Origin: SURF-13 sp041695325
Lineage (GTDB): Bacteria; Pseudomonadota; Gammaproteobacteria; SURF-13
Length of the DNA stretch: 29,335 nt
NCBI GenBank assembly: GCA_041695325.1
Contig: JBGFRC010000033.1
Coordinates: forward strand, 1 to 29,335
Reading direction: 5' to 3'
Shown here in pieces: positions 16,514-26,142 of this stretch (the stretch's first letter is position 1; each line of letters begins with the position of its first letter). The translations under genes and the position numbers were made by a program. Under the pieces are notes generated by a model that saw only the letters and a program-made list of their open reading frames with translations, did no database searches and had not been told where the DNA came from.

Positions 16514-16884
16514 GAACGCTCCACCTCCAGGCTGACCTGCGTAAAGCCGGCGCCCTTCACACTGTCCACCAGCGTCACAAAACGCTCCAGCACGGTGGCC
16601 CGATCCGCGCGCACGATAACCGGCGTTTCCCTGGCGTAGCCCGTCAGGGCGGCATCCAGGGCCTCCATCGCCACGGCTTGTTGATTCACGTACACGCCGC
16701 CATCGGGCTGGAGCGTGATCACCACCGGCTTTTCCAGCGCCGCCGTGGCGTGCCTGGCTTCGGCCAGATCCACGGGAATCTGGCCGGTGGAAATAAAGGT
16801 GGCGGTGGTGAGCACGATGACCAGCAGCACCAGCATCACGTCCACCAGCGGAATGACGTTGATCTGGTCCAGCTCACGCTCCAT
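16510..16884 (-). CDS. exbD: ExbD/TolR-type proton channel subunit
   Basis: A 124-residue protein with one N-terminal transmembrane helix (IPLVDVMLVLLVIVLTTATF) holding the conserved protonatable Asp in PLVDVMLVLL. The periplasmic domain follows. It works with ExbB and TonB to power TonB-dependent import. It overlaps exbB upstream by 11 bp and tonB downstream by 4 bp, so the three genes form one tightly packed operon. Confidence 0.93.
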   Translation of the reverse strand: MERELDQINVIPLVDVMLVLLVIVLTTATFISTGQIPVDLAEARHATAALEKPVVITLQPDGGVYVNQQAVAMEALDAALTGYARETPVIVRADRATVLERFVTLVDSVKGAGFTQVSLEVERS

Positions 16885-17305
16885 GCTGCGCTCCGGCCTG
16901 ATAGCGGGCGAGCAGCTCCTTCACGCGCCGCCGCAGCATGTTGTTCATCGCCACGCAGGGGATGGCGACCAGCAAGCCCACGGCCGTGGCCTTGAGCGCC
17001 AGGCTCAAGCCCACCATGATGGAGCGCACGTCCATGTTGCCCTCGGTGCCCATGGTGTGAAAGGTGAGCATGATGCCGAACACGGTGCCGAGCAGACCGA
17101 TATAGGGAGCATTGGCCGCCACGGTGCCGATCACGATCAGACGCCGGGTGAGCTCGGTTTCGAGCGCCTGGGCGCTGGGAAACGCCGTCACGTCCACGCG
17201 CCGGTACAGCGACAGACGCTCCACAGCGATGGCGACCGCCCATAGGCTGAGCAGCACCAGCGTCCCGATGACGCCGTAGTCAATCAAGCTGGCAAGAGGG
17301 GCCAT
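16874..17305 (-). CDS. exbB: ExbB/TolQ-type proton channel subunit
   Basis: A 143-residue protein, compact for the MotA/TolQ/ExbB family. An N-terminal transmembrane helix (YGVIGTLVLLSLWAVAIAVE) is followed by a short cytoplasmic loop and the conserved two-helix core (NAPYIGLLGTVFGIMLTFHT and VGLSLALKATAVGLLVAIPC). It forms the pentameric proton channel around ExbD. First gene of the exbB-exbD-tonB operon; a Fur-box-like palindrome lies 26 bp upstream of its start codon. Confidence 0.92.
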   Translation of the reverse strand: MAPLASLIDYGVIGTLVLLSLWAVAIAVERLSLYRRVDVTAFPSAQALETELTRRLIVIGTVAANAPYIGLLGTVFGIMLTFHTMGTEGNMDVRSIMVGLSLALKATAVGLLVAIPCVAMNNMLRRRVKELLARYQAGAQHGA

Positions 17306-17330
17306 GGTTCCATGTTCCGTTATTCTAAAT

Positions 17331-17349
17331 AATAATTGTAATCATTAAT
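17331..17349 (-). promoter_or_regulatory. Fur box upstream of exbB
   Basis: On the minus strand this reads ATTAATGATTACAATTATT, an imperfect match to the Fur consensus in an AT-rich promoter region. It pairs functionally with the two boxes at the receptor gene. Confidence 0.6.
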
Positions 17350-17432
17350 AATCTTGTGTCAAACCGGCGCGCGCGGCTTCAAGTAAGGGGCTGCATTTTG
17401 CAAGGCCGGAGATCGCCCCTGGCCCCGCAGGA

Positions 17433-17855
17433 CTAGAATGGCTTGACGACCGCGAGGATGACGATGCCGGCGAGCAACAGCACCGGCGCCTCGTTCACCC
17501 AGCGGTAGAACACGTGGCTACGGCGGTTGCGCTCGCGCTTGAAATCCAGCATGAGCTTGTAGCAATAGAGGTGATAGGCGATGAGTAGCAGCACCAGAAA
17601 TAGTTTGGCGTACAGCCAAGCTTGTTTGGAATAAAGCGCCCAAGCATAATCCCACAACATCCACGCTCCAAGCACAAGGGTGAGCAGCGCCCAAGGGGTG
17701 ATGAAGATGAAGAGCTTGCGCTCCATGATTTTGAAGCGCTCGTTGCCGGCCGGGTCTTCGATCAGGGCGTGATACACGAACAGGCGCGGCAGATAAAACA
17801 GGCCCGCGAACCAGGCGGTCATGAAGATGATGTGCAGCGCCTTGACCCAGGCCAC
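17433..17855 (-). CDS. hemJ: Protoporphyrinogen oxidase HemJ
   Basis: A 140-residue four-helix membrane protein of the HemJ/UPF0093 family, which oxidises protoporphyrinogen IX to protoporphyrin IX in haem synthesis. The conserved His8 (VKALHIIFMTAWFAGLFYLP) and Lys84 (AWLYAKLFLVLLL) expected for haem binding and activity are present. It starts with GTG 7 bp after the tlpA stop and is the last gene of the gyrB-tlpA-hemJ run. Confidence 0.92.
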   Translation of the reverse strand: MAWVKALHIIFMTAWFAGLFYLPRLFVYHALIEDPAGNERFKIMERKLFIFITPWALLTLVLGAWMLWDYAWALYSKQAWLYAKLFLVLLLIAYHLYCYKLMLDFKRERNRRSHVFYRWVNEAPVLLLAGIVILAVVKPF

Positions 17856-17862
17856 GCGGGAC

Positions 17863-18381
17863 CTACAGCCTGGTGAGGGGTGAGGCGGGCAGCATGGACA
17901 GGATTTGCGCGCGCAGCTCCGCCATGTCCATGCTCCCCTGCGCGCGCCGCACGATGCGCCCGTGCGGTCCGATCAAAAAGCTGGTGGGGGTGATGCGCAC
18001 CTCGCCGAAGGCGCGCGTGGCGGCGCCGTCGTAATCGAGCGCGATGAGGTAAGGCAGTTGCCGCGCCTGCACCAAGGCGGCGACGTCGGCGGGCGGATCA
18101 TAGGGCATGGCGATGGCGACGATTTCGAAGCCGCGCGGTTTCAGCTCGCGGTACAGCTCCACCAGGTGCGGCATCTCGCTCACGCAGGTGGTGCAGGTGG
18201 TGGCCCAGAACGTGACCAGCACCGGTTTGCCTTGCAACGTGGCCAGCTCCAGGGCGCCGCCGTCGAGCAGCGTAAGCTTGACCCCCGGCGCGCGCGCGCC
18301 GGGGGCGATCCATAAATACGCCAGCGCGCCGAGCAGGGCCAGGGCGAAAACGGCGCCGAGATAAATCCCGCGGCGCTTCAT
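17863..18381 (-). CDS. TlpA/ResA-type membrane-anchored thiol-disulfide oxidoreductase
   Basis: A 172-residue protein with an N-terminal membrane anchor (YLGAVFALALLGALAYLWIA) and a periplasmic thioredoxin fold. The active site is WATTCTTC (Cys63, Cys66) and the cis-Pro loop is ITPTSFLIGPHGRI. Such proteins reduce disulfides, for example during cytochrome c maturation; the client here is unknown. The ATG follows the gyrB stop by one base, indicating cotranscription. Confidence 0.9.
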   Translation of the reverse strand: MKRRGIYLGAVFALALLGALAYLWIAPGARAPGVKLTLLDGGALELATLQGKPVLVTFWATTCTTCVSEMPHLVELYRELKPRGFEIVAIAMPYDPPADVAALVQARQLPYLIALDYDGAATRAFGEVRITPTSFLIGPHGRIVRRAQGSMDMAELRAQILSMLPASPLTRL

Positions 18382-18382
18382 G

Positions 18383-20785
<2,403 letters not shown>

Positions 20786-20884
20786 TTTGTATGTCGGCAA
20801 CAAATAAAATTATAGCCGATTTTCACTCTGCTGTCGCGCCGGTTTTGCGCCTGCCCCCGGCCTGATCAGGGCCCGCCGCAGCGA

Positions 20885-20900
20885 TGTTTCACGTGGAACA
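20885..20900. promoter_or_regulatory. parS centromere-like site for ParB
   Basis: TGTTTCACGTGGAACA is identical in complement to the TGTTNCACGTGAAACA chromosomal parS consensus. It lies in the 126-bp gap between gyrB and dnaN, about 1.2 kb from the DnaA boxes, where origin-proximal parS sites are expected. parA and parB themselves are outside the window. Confidence 0.85.
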
Positions 20901-20911
20901 TAGGGCCCGCC

Positions 20912-22015
20912 TTACAGCCGCATGGGCATGACGACGTACTTGCAGCCGTCTGGCTCTGCTCCCTCGATCTGGGCGCTGCTGTTGCCGTCAGTAAGGTACA
21001 TGCGCACCTTTTCCTGGGCTATCGCGTTCAGCGCGTCCAGCAGATAGTTGGCGTTAAATCCGACCTCAAGCGGCTCACCCTGGTAGTCGATGGCGAGATC
21101 CTCCTCCGCCTCCTCCTGCTCTGGGTTATGCGTGTGCAGGTGCAGCCCGCCCGGCTTGAATTGCATGCGCACGCTGCGGAATCTTTCATTGGACAGCACC
21201 GAGGTGCGCACCAGCGCCTGGCACAACGCCTCACGCGCCGCTTCAACCACCTTGTCGGAGGTAGGCGGCAACACCCGCTGGTAATCAGGAAAGCGGCCGT
21301 CTATCAGCTTGGAGGTAAGCGTGACGGCACCGGTGGCAAAACGGATGTGATTGCTGGTGATCTGCACCGTCACGTCGCCTTCCTGCTCCTGCAGGATGCG
21401 TTGCAGCTCCAGCACGCCCTTGCGCGGCAGTATGACCTGCTTATCCTGCTTACATGGGTGTTGCGCCCTGGTGTCGCACAGCGCCATGCGGTGGCCGTCG
21501 GTAGCGACGGTGATCATGCGCTCCGGCTTGAGCTCAATGAGCATGCCGTTGAGGTAATAGCGCACATCCTGCTGCGCCATAGCGAACTGAGTGCGCTCCA
21601 ATTGGCGGCGCAGCTGTGCCTGCGGCACGGTAAATTCGGCTTCAGGCTGCACCTTTTCCAGCACGGGGAATTCCGCCGCGGGTAGAGCGGCAAAGGTGAA
21701 GCGTCCTTTGCCGCAGCGCAGCACTGCGCGTTCTTTTTCAACACTGAGATCCAGTGCGGCTTCCTCCGGCAAGGCGCGGCAGATGTCCAATAACTTACGT
21801 GCCGGAAGCGTAGTTTTTCCCACCTCCGCCGGTTTATCCAGCGGTATATTTACTATCAGCTCCACCTCCAGGTCAGTAGCTGTGATAGTCACGCTGTTTT
21901 TTTCCACCACAACCAGAATATTGGCGAGTATAGGCAAAGTCTGTTTACGCTCCACTACACCGCTTACCAGCTGCAGCGGGCGCAGCAATGCATTGCGAGT
22001 AAGTATAAGTTTCAT
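20912..22015 (-). CDS. dnaN: DNA polymerase III beta sliding clamp
   Basis: A 367-residue ring-forming clamp that tethers polymerase III to DNA. It starts MKLILTRNALLRPLQLVSGV and ends with the family signature KYVVMPMRL. Other family stretches are RKLLDICRALPEEAALDLSV, DGHRMALCDT and LIDGRFPDYQRVLP. It is preceded by dnaA and followed by gyrB without recF. The acidic EQEEAEEDLAIDYQGE loop is unremarkable. The ATG gives the standard N-terminus. Confidence 0.97.
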   Translation of the reverse strand: MKLILTRNALLRPLQLVSGVVERKQTLPILANILVVVEKNSVTITATDLEVELIVNIPLDKPAEVGKTTLPARKLLDICRALPEEAALDLSVEKERAVLRCGKGRFTFAALPAAEFPVLEKVQPEAEFTVPQAQLRRQLERTQFAMAQQDVRYYLNGMLIELKPERMITVATDGHRMALCDTRAQHPCKQDKQVILPRKGVLELQRILQEQEGDVTVQITSNHIRFATGAVTLTSKLIDGRFPDYQRVLPPTSDKVVEAAREALCQALVRTSVLSNERFRSVRMQFKPGGLHLHTHNPEQEEAEEDLAIDYQGEPLEVGFNANYLLDALNAIAQEKVRMYLTDGNSSAQIEGAEPDGCKYVVMPMRL

Positions 22016-22192
22016 TTACTTTAATCTTCAGTTATTGATTGTTCGTTATTTAACGGGAAAAACCTATATAATTCATATAAATCAATAAGTTATATTTTTT
22101 CGATGCTGTGGATAAGTATTTCATACCATCCGTTTTCTGTGGATAAAATAAGGCGGGACGCTTTATCCTTCATTATCCACATTATATTCACA
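22016..22192. other. Probable replication origin (oriC) with three DnaA boxes
   Basis: Three perfect TTATCCACA boxes lie in the dnaA-dnaN gap: 22107-22115 and 22138-22146 on the minus strand and 22173-22181 on the plus strand. About 22020-22100 is very AT-rich (for example TATATAATTCATATAAATC) and could be the unwinding element. Gene orientation switches nearby, with dnaA-dnaN-gyrB leftward and rpmH to mnmE rightward. I found no perfect box in the dnaA-rpmH gap. Confidence 0.75.
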
Positions 22193-23518
22193 TCAGGAAG
22201 TCAAGATACGCACAAGCACCGAATATTCCTCCGCCAGCCGCGTGTCCTTTTCTTTCAGCTCACAAACCTTGCGGCAGGCGTGCAGCACCGTAGTATGATC
22301 ACGCCCGCCAAAGGCGCGGCCGATCTCAGGCAGGCTGTTGCTAGTGAGCTCCTTGGCCAGCGTCATGGCAATCTGGCGCGGGCGTGCCAGGGTGCGTGAG
22401 CGGCGCGGCGAATTCAGGTCCGCTACGCGCATCTTGTAGTAATCCGCCACGGTCTTCTGGATGTTCTCGATCGTAACCAGCTTGTCCTGCAGCGCAAGCA
22501 GGTCGCGCAGCGCCTCCTTGGCCAGCTCCAGCGTGATAGGCCGGTGGGTGAAGCGAGCGTTGGCGATGATGCGCCGCAATGCGCCCTCCAGCTCGCGGAT
22601 ATTGGCGCGAAAGCGTTTGGCGATAAAGAAAGCGACCTCGTCCGGCAGTTGCGCCTCCGCCTGCTCTGCCTTGCTCATCAGGATCGCCACGCGCGTCTCC
22701 AGCTCCGGCGGTTCAATGACCACGGTCAGGCCCCAGCCGAAGCGCGAGGTCAGGCGTTCCTCCAGCCCGTTCACCTCCTTGGGATAGCGGTCGCAAGTCA
22801 TCACCACCTGGCGCTGGCCCTCGAGCAGCGCGTTGAAGGTATGGAAGAATTCTTCTTGGGAGCGCTCCTTGCCGGCGAAGAACTGAATGTCGTCTATGAG
22901 CAGCGCGTCCACCGAGCGGTAGTAGCGCTTGAAGTCGTCAATGGTGTTGTGCTGCAGCGCCCTGACCATGTCCGCGACATAACGCTCGGAGTGCAGGTAC
23001 GCCACACGCGCCGCGGGGCGGTGCTGCTTGATGTAATTGCCGATGGCGTGCATCAGGTGCGTCTTACCCAAGCCCACGCCGCCGTATATGAACAGCGGGT
23101 TGTAGGCCCCGGTCATGTCCTGCGCCGCCTGCAGCGAGGCGGCGCGCGCCAGCTCATTAGATTTCCCCGCCACGAAGGTGTCGAAGGTGTATTCCGGGTT
23201 CAGCCAGCCTGGACCGCGGTCGCGCGCAGGTCCGGGCGCAGTACCAGGCTGCGCCGGGCCGGCCGTGGCCTCACTCCGGTGCTTGGCGCCGACCTCGACC
23301 TGCACCTGCGGCGCCTTGCCGTTGGCAAGCTGCACCACAATGGCGTTGATCTGCTCGATGAAGCGCTCGTTCACCCAGTCCAGTACAAAGCGGTTGGGGG
23401 CGAGCAGGCGCAGAGAGGCGCCGTCCTCGATGGCGTGCAGCGGACGGATCCAGGTATTAAATTGTTGCGGAGACAGCTCGCCCTCCAGGCGGCCGAGACA
23501 TTTTTCCCACAGACCCAA
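22193..23518 (-). CDS. dnaA: Chromosomal replication initiator DnaA
   Basis: A 441-residue AAA+ protein that binds DnaA boxes and melts the origin. Domain I (LSPQQFNTWIRPLHAIEDG) is followed by a short Pro/Ala/Gly-rich domain II (about 80-105). The AAA+ domain has Walker A FIYGGVGLGKTHLMHAIGNY (about 144-163) and Walker B DALLIDDIQFFAGKE. Domain IV carries the DNA-binding signature GGRDHTTVLHACRKV. The start is TTG at 23518, with GAGGGGG 8 bases upstream; the nearby ATG is out of frame. Confidence 0.98.
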   Translation of the reverse strand: MGLWEKCLGRLEGELSPQQFNTWIRPLHAIEDGASLRLLAPNRFVLDWVNERFIEQINAIVVQLANGKAPQVQVEVGAKHRSEATAGPAQPGTAPGPARDRGPGWLNPEYTFDTFVAGKSNELARAASLQAAQDMTGAYNPLFIYGGVGLGKTHLMHAIGNYIKQHRPAARVAYLHSERYVADMVRALQHNTIDDFKRYYRSVDALLIDDIQFFAGKERSQEEFFHTFNALLEGQRQVVMTCDRYPKEVNGLEERLTSRFGWGLTVVIEPPELETRVAILMSKAEQAEAQLPDEVAFFIAKRFRANIRELEGALRRIIANARFTHRPITLELAKEALRDLLALQDKLVTIENIQKTVADYYKMRVADLNSPRRSRTLARPRQIAMTLAKELTSNSLPEIGRAFGGRDHTTVLHACRKVCELKEKDTRLAEEYSVLVRILTS

Positions 23519-23697
23519 GGCGACGACCCCCTCATGAGACGCTTAAAAGGCGTGTTACGTCGTGCGCACGTTCGGCAAGCACGCGGCGCGGATAGTTTAC
23601 CGCACTATCTACGCAATCAGCAGTCGTTCAGTCTATATGGTAAACGCTGTCTGCGCCAGCAGAGCGAGAAGCCGGGCGTGAGTAAACAGGTTTTACA

Positions 23698-23726
23698 TTG
23701 ACATACAGGGCGCCGGGAAATAAAAT
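23698..23726 (+). promoter_or_regulatory. Sigma-70 promoter of rpmH-rnpA
   Basis: TTGACA (23698-23703), a 17-bp spacer and TAAAAT (23721-23726), placed 44 bp before the rpmH start codon. A perfect -35, a one-mismatch -10 and ideal spacing point to a strong promoter. Confidence 0.8.
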
Positions 23727-23770
23727 GTAATGTTGTGAATCTAGAAATCCGATCAGCCAGAGCGTAGTGC

Positions 23771-23905
23771 ATGAAGAGAACATTCCAGCCCAGCGTCCTC
23801 AAGCGCAAGCGTACCCACGGTTTCCGCGCCCGCATGGCGACGCCGGGCGGGCGCGCGGTCATCAAGGCGCGCCGCGCCAAGGGCCGCAAGCGTCTCAGCG
23901 CATAA
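23771..23905 (+). CDS. rpmH: 50S ribosomal protein L34
   Basis: A 44-residue, very basic protein of the large ribosomal subunit: MKRTFQPSVLKRKRTHGFRA, then RMATPGGRAVIKARRAKGRK and RLSA. Length and sequence are typical. It is the first gene of the rpmH-rnpA-yidD-yidC-mnmE run and has a strong promoter upstream. It lies in a different frame from a longer overlapping reading frame that covers rnpA. Confidence 0.98.
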   Translation: MKRTFQPSVLKRKRTHGFRARMATPGGRAVIKARRAKGRKRLSA

Positions 23906-23913
23906 ACCACGCC

Positions 23914-24270
23914 TTGCCGCGCGCGCATCACCCCTACAGCCACCGGCTGAACCGGCCTGAACAGTACCGGCGCGTATTCGAGAATCCCTGCCGCGCCGGC
24001 GACGCTACCCTGCAAATCGTGGCGCGCCGTAACGAATGCGGCTATGCGCGCCTGGGGTTGGCGGTGTCGAAGGGTGCGATAAAATCCGCCGCGGCGCGCA
24101 ACCGGGTGAAGCGCGTGGCGCGGGAGTTTTTTCGTCTGCGCCGCGAGGATCTGGGCAATCTCGATTGTGTGGTGCTGGCGCGCCGCGGCGCGGAACAAAA
24201 GACCAGGCGGCAACTACGCGATACCCTGAACAAACTCTGGCCTCAGCTTGCCCGATGCAAAAAATCCTGA
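23914..24270 (+). CDS. rnpA: Ribonuclease P protein component
   Basis: A 118-residue basic cofactor of the RNase P ribozyme, which removes 5' leaders of tRNA precursors. Hallmarks are RLNRPEQYRRVFEN at the N-terminus and the RNR motif in KSAAARNRVKRVAREFFRLR. No ATG lies near the expected N-terminus; I chose TTG at 23914, 8 bp after the rpmH stop, giving LPRAHHPYSHRLNRPEQYRR. The frame stays open upstream across rpmH, so the exact start is uncertain. The 3' end overlaps yidD by 16 bp. Confidence 0.93.
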   Translation: MPRAHHPYSHRLNRPEQYRRVFENPCRAGDATLQIVARRNECGYARLGLAVSKGAIKSAAARNRVKRVAREFFRLRREDLGNLDCVVLARRGAEQKTRRQLRDTLNKLWPQLARCKKS

Positions 24271-24494
24271 CCGCCCTCATCCGCGGCTACCGTTATCTGC
24301 TGAGCCCCTGGCTGGGCCGGCACTGCCGCTTTCACCCCAGCTGTTCGTGTTACGCCCTGGAGGCGATCGGCCGCCACGGCGCGTATTACGGCGCGTGGCT
24401 CGCGGCCAGACGCCTGTTGCGCTGTCACCCCTGGCACGAAGGCGGCTACGACCCGGTGCCGCCGGCATTGAACCACCGGTCACATACGCTCTGA
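24255..24494 (+). CDS. yidD: Membrane protein insertion efficiency factor YidD
   Basis: A 79-residue protein with the family signature HCRFHPSCSCYALEAIGRHG and a conserved RLLRCHPWHEGGYDPVP ending. It associates with the inner membrane via an N-terminal amphipathic helix (ILTALIRGYRYLLSPWLG) and aids YidC-dependent insertion. It overlaps the rnpA end and precedes yidC by 3 bp, the usual arrangement. Confidence 0.96.
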   Translation: MQKILTALIRGYRYLLSPWLGRHCRFHPSCSCYALEAIGRHGAYYGAWLAARRLLRCHPWHEGGYDPVPPALNHRSHTL

Positions 24495-24497
24495 AAC

Positions 24498-26141
24498 ATG
24501 GAAACCAGGAAGCTCATACTGTACATGGCGTTGGCCTTCGTGCTGCTGCTGATCTGGCAGGCCTGGCAGCAGGACTACGGCGCCAAGCCCGCCGCGGTCA
24601 CGGTGCAACCCGCGGCTGAAATACCCGCCGCGCCGGAACAACCCGCGGACACGCCCAGTGCGCCGGCGACGGCGGAGGTTCCCGCACCCGGCGCCCCTGC
24701 CGCGCCGGAGGTGCTGAGCAAGGAGGGGCAGCGCATCCGCGTGAGCACCGACGTGCTGCAAGTGGAGATCAGCGCCGTAGGCGGCGACCTGCGCCGGCTG
24801 GATTTGCCGGCTTATCCGGTGGCGGCGGATAAGCCCGAACAGCCGGTGCGCCTGTTCCACGAGCAGGCGGAAAAGCTGTTCATCGCCCAGAGCGGGTTGT
24901 TGTCACAGAATGGAGCGCCGGATCACCACGCCGAATATCAGATTGCTCAGACCGAATATCGTCTGGCGGATAACGCCGACGAGCTCAAGGTGCCGCTCAC
25001 CTGGAGCAACGCGCAGGGCGCGCAGGTGACCAAGGTGTACACCTTCAGGCGCGGCAGTTACGAAATCGGCGTGAGCCACGAAGTCAAAAACACCGGCGCC
25101 GAGGAATGGAAGGGCCGACTGTACGCGCAGTTCCAGCGCGCGCCGGAATCCGGTATGTCCGGCTTTATTTACACCTACACCGGCGCGGTGTTGTCGAGCG
25201 CGGAGAACAAGTACGAAAAAATCAGCTTCGACGATATGCAGAAAAAAAATCTTGCGCGTGACGTGCAAGGCGGCTGGGCGGCGCTGATCCAGCATTACTT
25301 CGTCGGCGCCTGGGTGCCGGATGCGCAAGCGCGCAATCACTATTACACCAAGGCGCTGGAGGGGCCGCGCTATCTGGTGGGCGTGGTGCAGCCGGAGCAA
25401 ACCATCGCGCCCGGACAAAGCGCCACGCTCGCGATCAAGCTCTATGCCGGGCCGAAGTTGCAGGACCGGTTAAAGGAAGTCGCGCCGAATCTTGATCTCA
25501 CCGTGGACTACGGCGTGCTCACCATCATCGCGCAGCCGCTGTTCTGGCTGCTGGAGTATATTTACAAGCTGGTCGGCAACTGGGGCTGGGCCGTCGTGCT
25601 GCTCACGCTGCTGGTCAAGCTGGTGTTCTATCATTTGTCCGCGGCGAGCTACCGCTCCATGGCCAACATGCGCAAGCTGCAGCCGCGCATCCAGGCCATC
25701 CGCGAGCGCCACGGCGACGACCGCCGGGCCATGGGCCAGGCGATGATGGCGCTGTACAAAACGGAAAAGATCAATCCGCTCGGCGGCTGCCTGCCGGTGC
25801 TGGTGCAGATCCCGGTGTTCATCGCGCTGTACTGGGTATTGCTGGAAAGCGTGGAGCTGCGCCAGGCGGACTTCGTGTTGTGGATCAACGATCTTTCCAG
25901 CAAGGATCCGTACTATATTCTCCCGCTCATCATGGGCGCGACCATGCTGATTCAGATGAAGCTTTCGCCGCCGCCCCCCGACCCGCTGCAGGCCAAGGTG
26001 ATGATGATCCTGCCCGTCGTGTTCACCTTTTTCTTCGCCTTCTTTCCCTCCGGTTTGGTGCTGTACTGGGTGGTGAACAACGCCCTCTCCATCCTGCAGC
26101 AGTGGCACATCACGCGCCGCATTGAAGCCGCGGCAAAGTGA
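24498..26141 (+). CDS. yidC: Membrane protein insertase YidC
   Basis: A 547-residue inner-membrane insertase and chaperone. It has an N-terminal transmembrane anchor (LILYMALAFVLLLIWQAW), an Ala/Pro-rich linker (about 30-75), a large periplasmic beta-domain (about 78-330) and a conserved C-terminal five-helix core with NWGWAVVLLTLLVKLVFYHL, INPLGGCLPVLVQIPVFIAL and FPSGLVLYWVVNNALSILQQ. This two-part layout is typical of Gram-negative YidC. The mnmE start follows one base after its stop. Confidence 0.97.
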   Translation: METRKLILYMALAFVLLLIWQAWQQDYGAKPAAVTVQPAAEIPAAPEQPADTPSAPATAEVPAPGAPAAPEVLSKEGQRIRVSTDVLQVEISAVGGDLRRLDLPAYPVAADKPEQPVRLFHEQAEKLFIAQSGLLSQNGAPDHHAEYQIAQTEYRLADNADELKVPLTWSNAQGAQVTKVYTFRRGSYEIGVSHEVKNTGAEEWKGRLYAQFQRAPESGMSGFIYTYTGAVLSSAENKYEKISFDDMQKKNLARDVQGGWAALIQHYFVGAWVPDAQARNHYYTKALEGPRYLVGVVQPEQTIAPGQSATLAIKLYAGPKLQDRLKEVAPNLDLTVDYGVLTIIAQPLFWLLEYIYKLVGNWGWAVVLLTLLVKLVFYHLSAASYRSMANMRKLQPRIQAIRERHGDDRRAMGQAMMALYKTEKINPLGGCLPVLVQIPVFIALYWVLLESVELRQADFVLWINDLSSKDPYYILPLIMGATMLIQMKLSPPPPDPLQAKVMMILPVVFTFFFAFFPSGLVLYWVVNNALSILQQWHITRRIEAAAK

Positions 26142-26142
26142 G

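Noticed and set aside
20804..20911. A remnant of recF
   Set aside because: The gap is too short and contains no recognisable RecF coding sequence.
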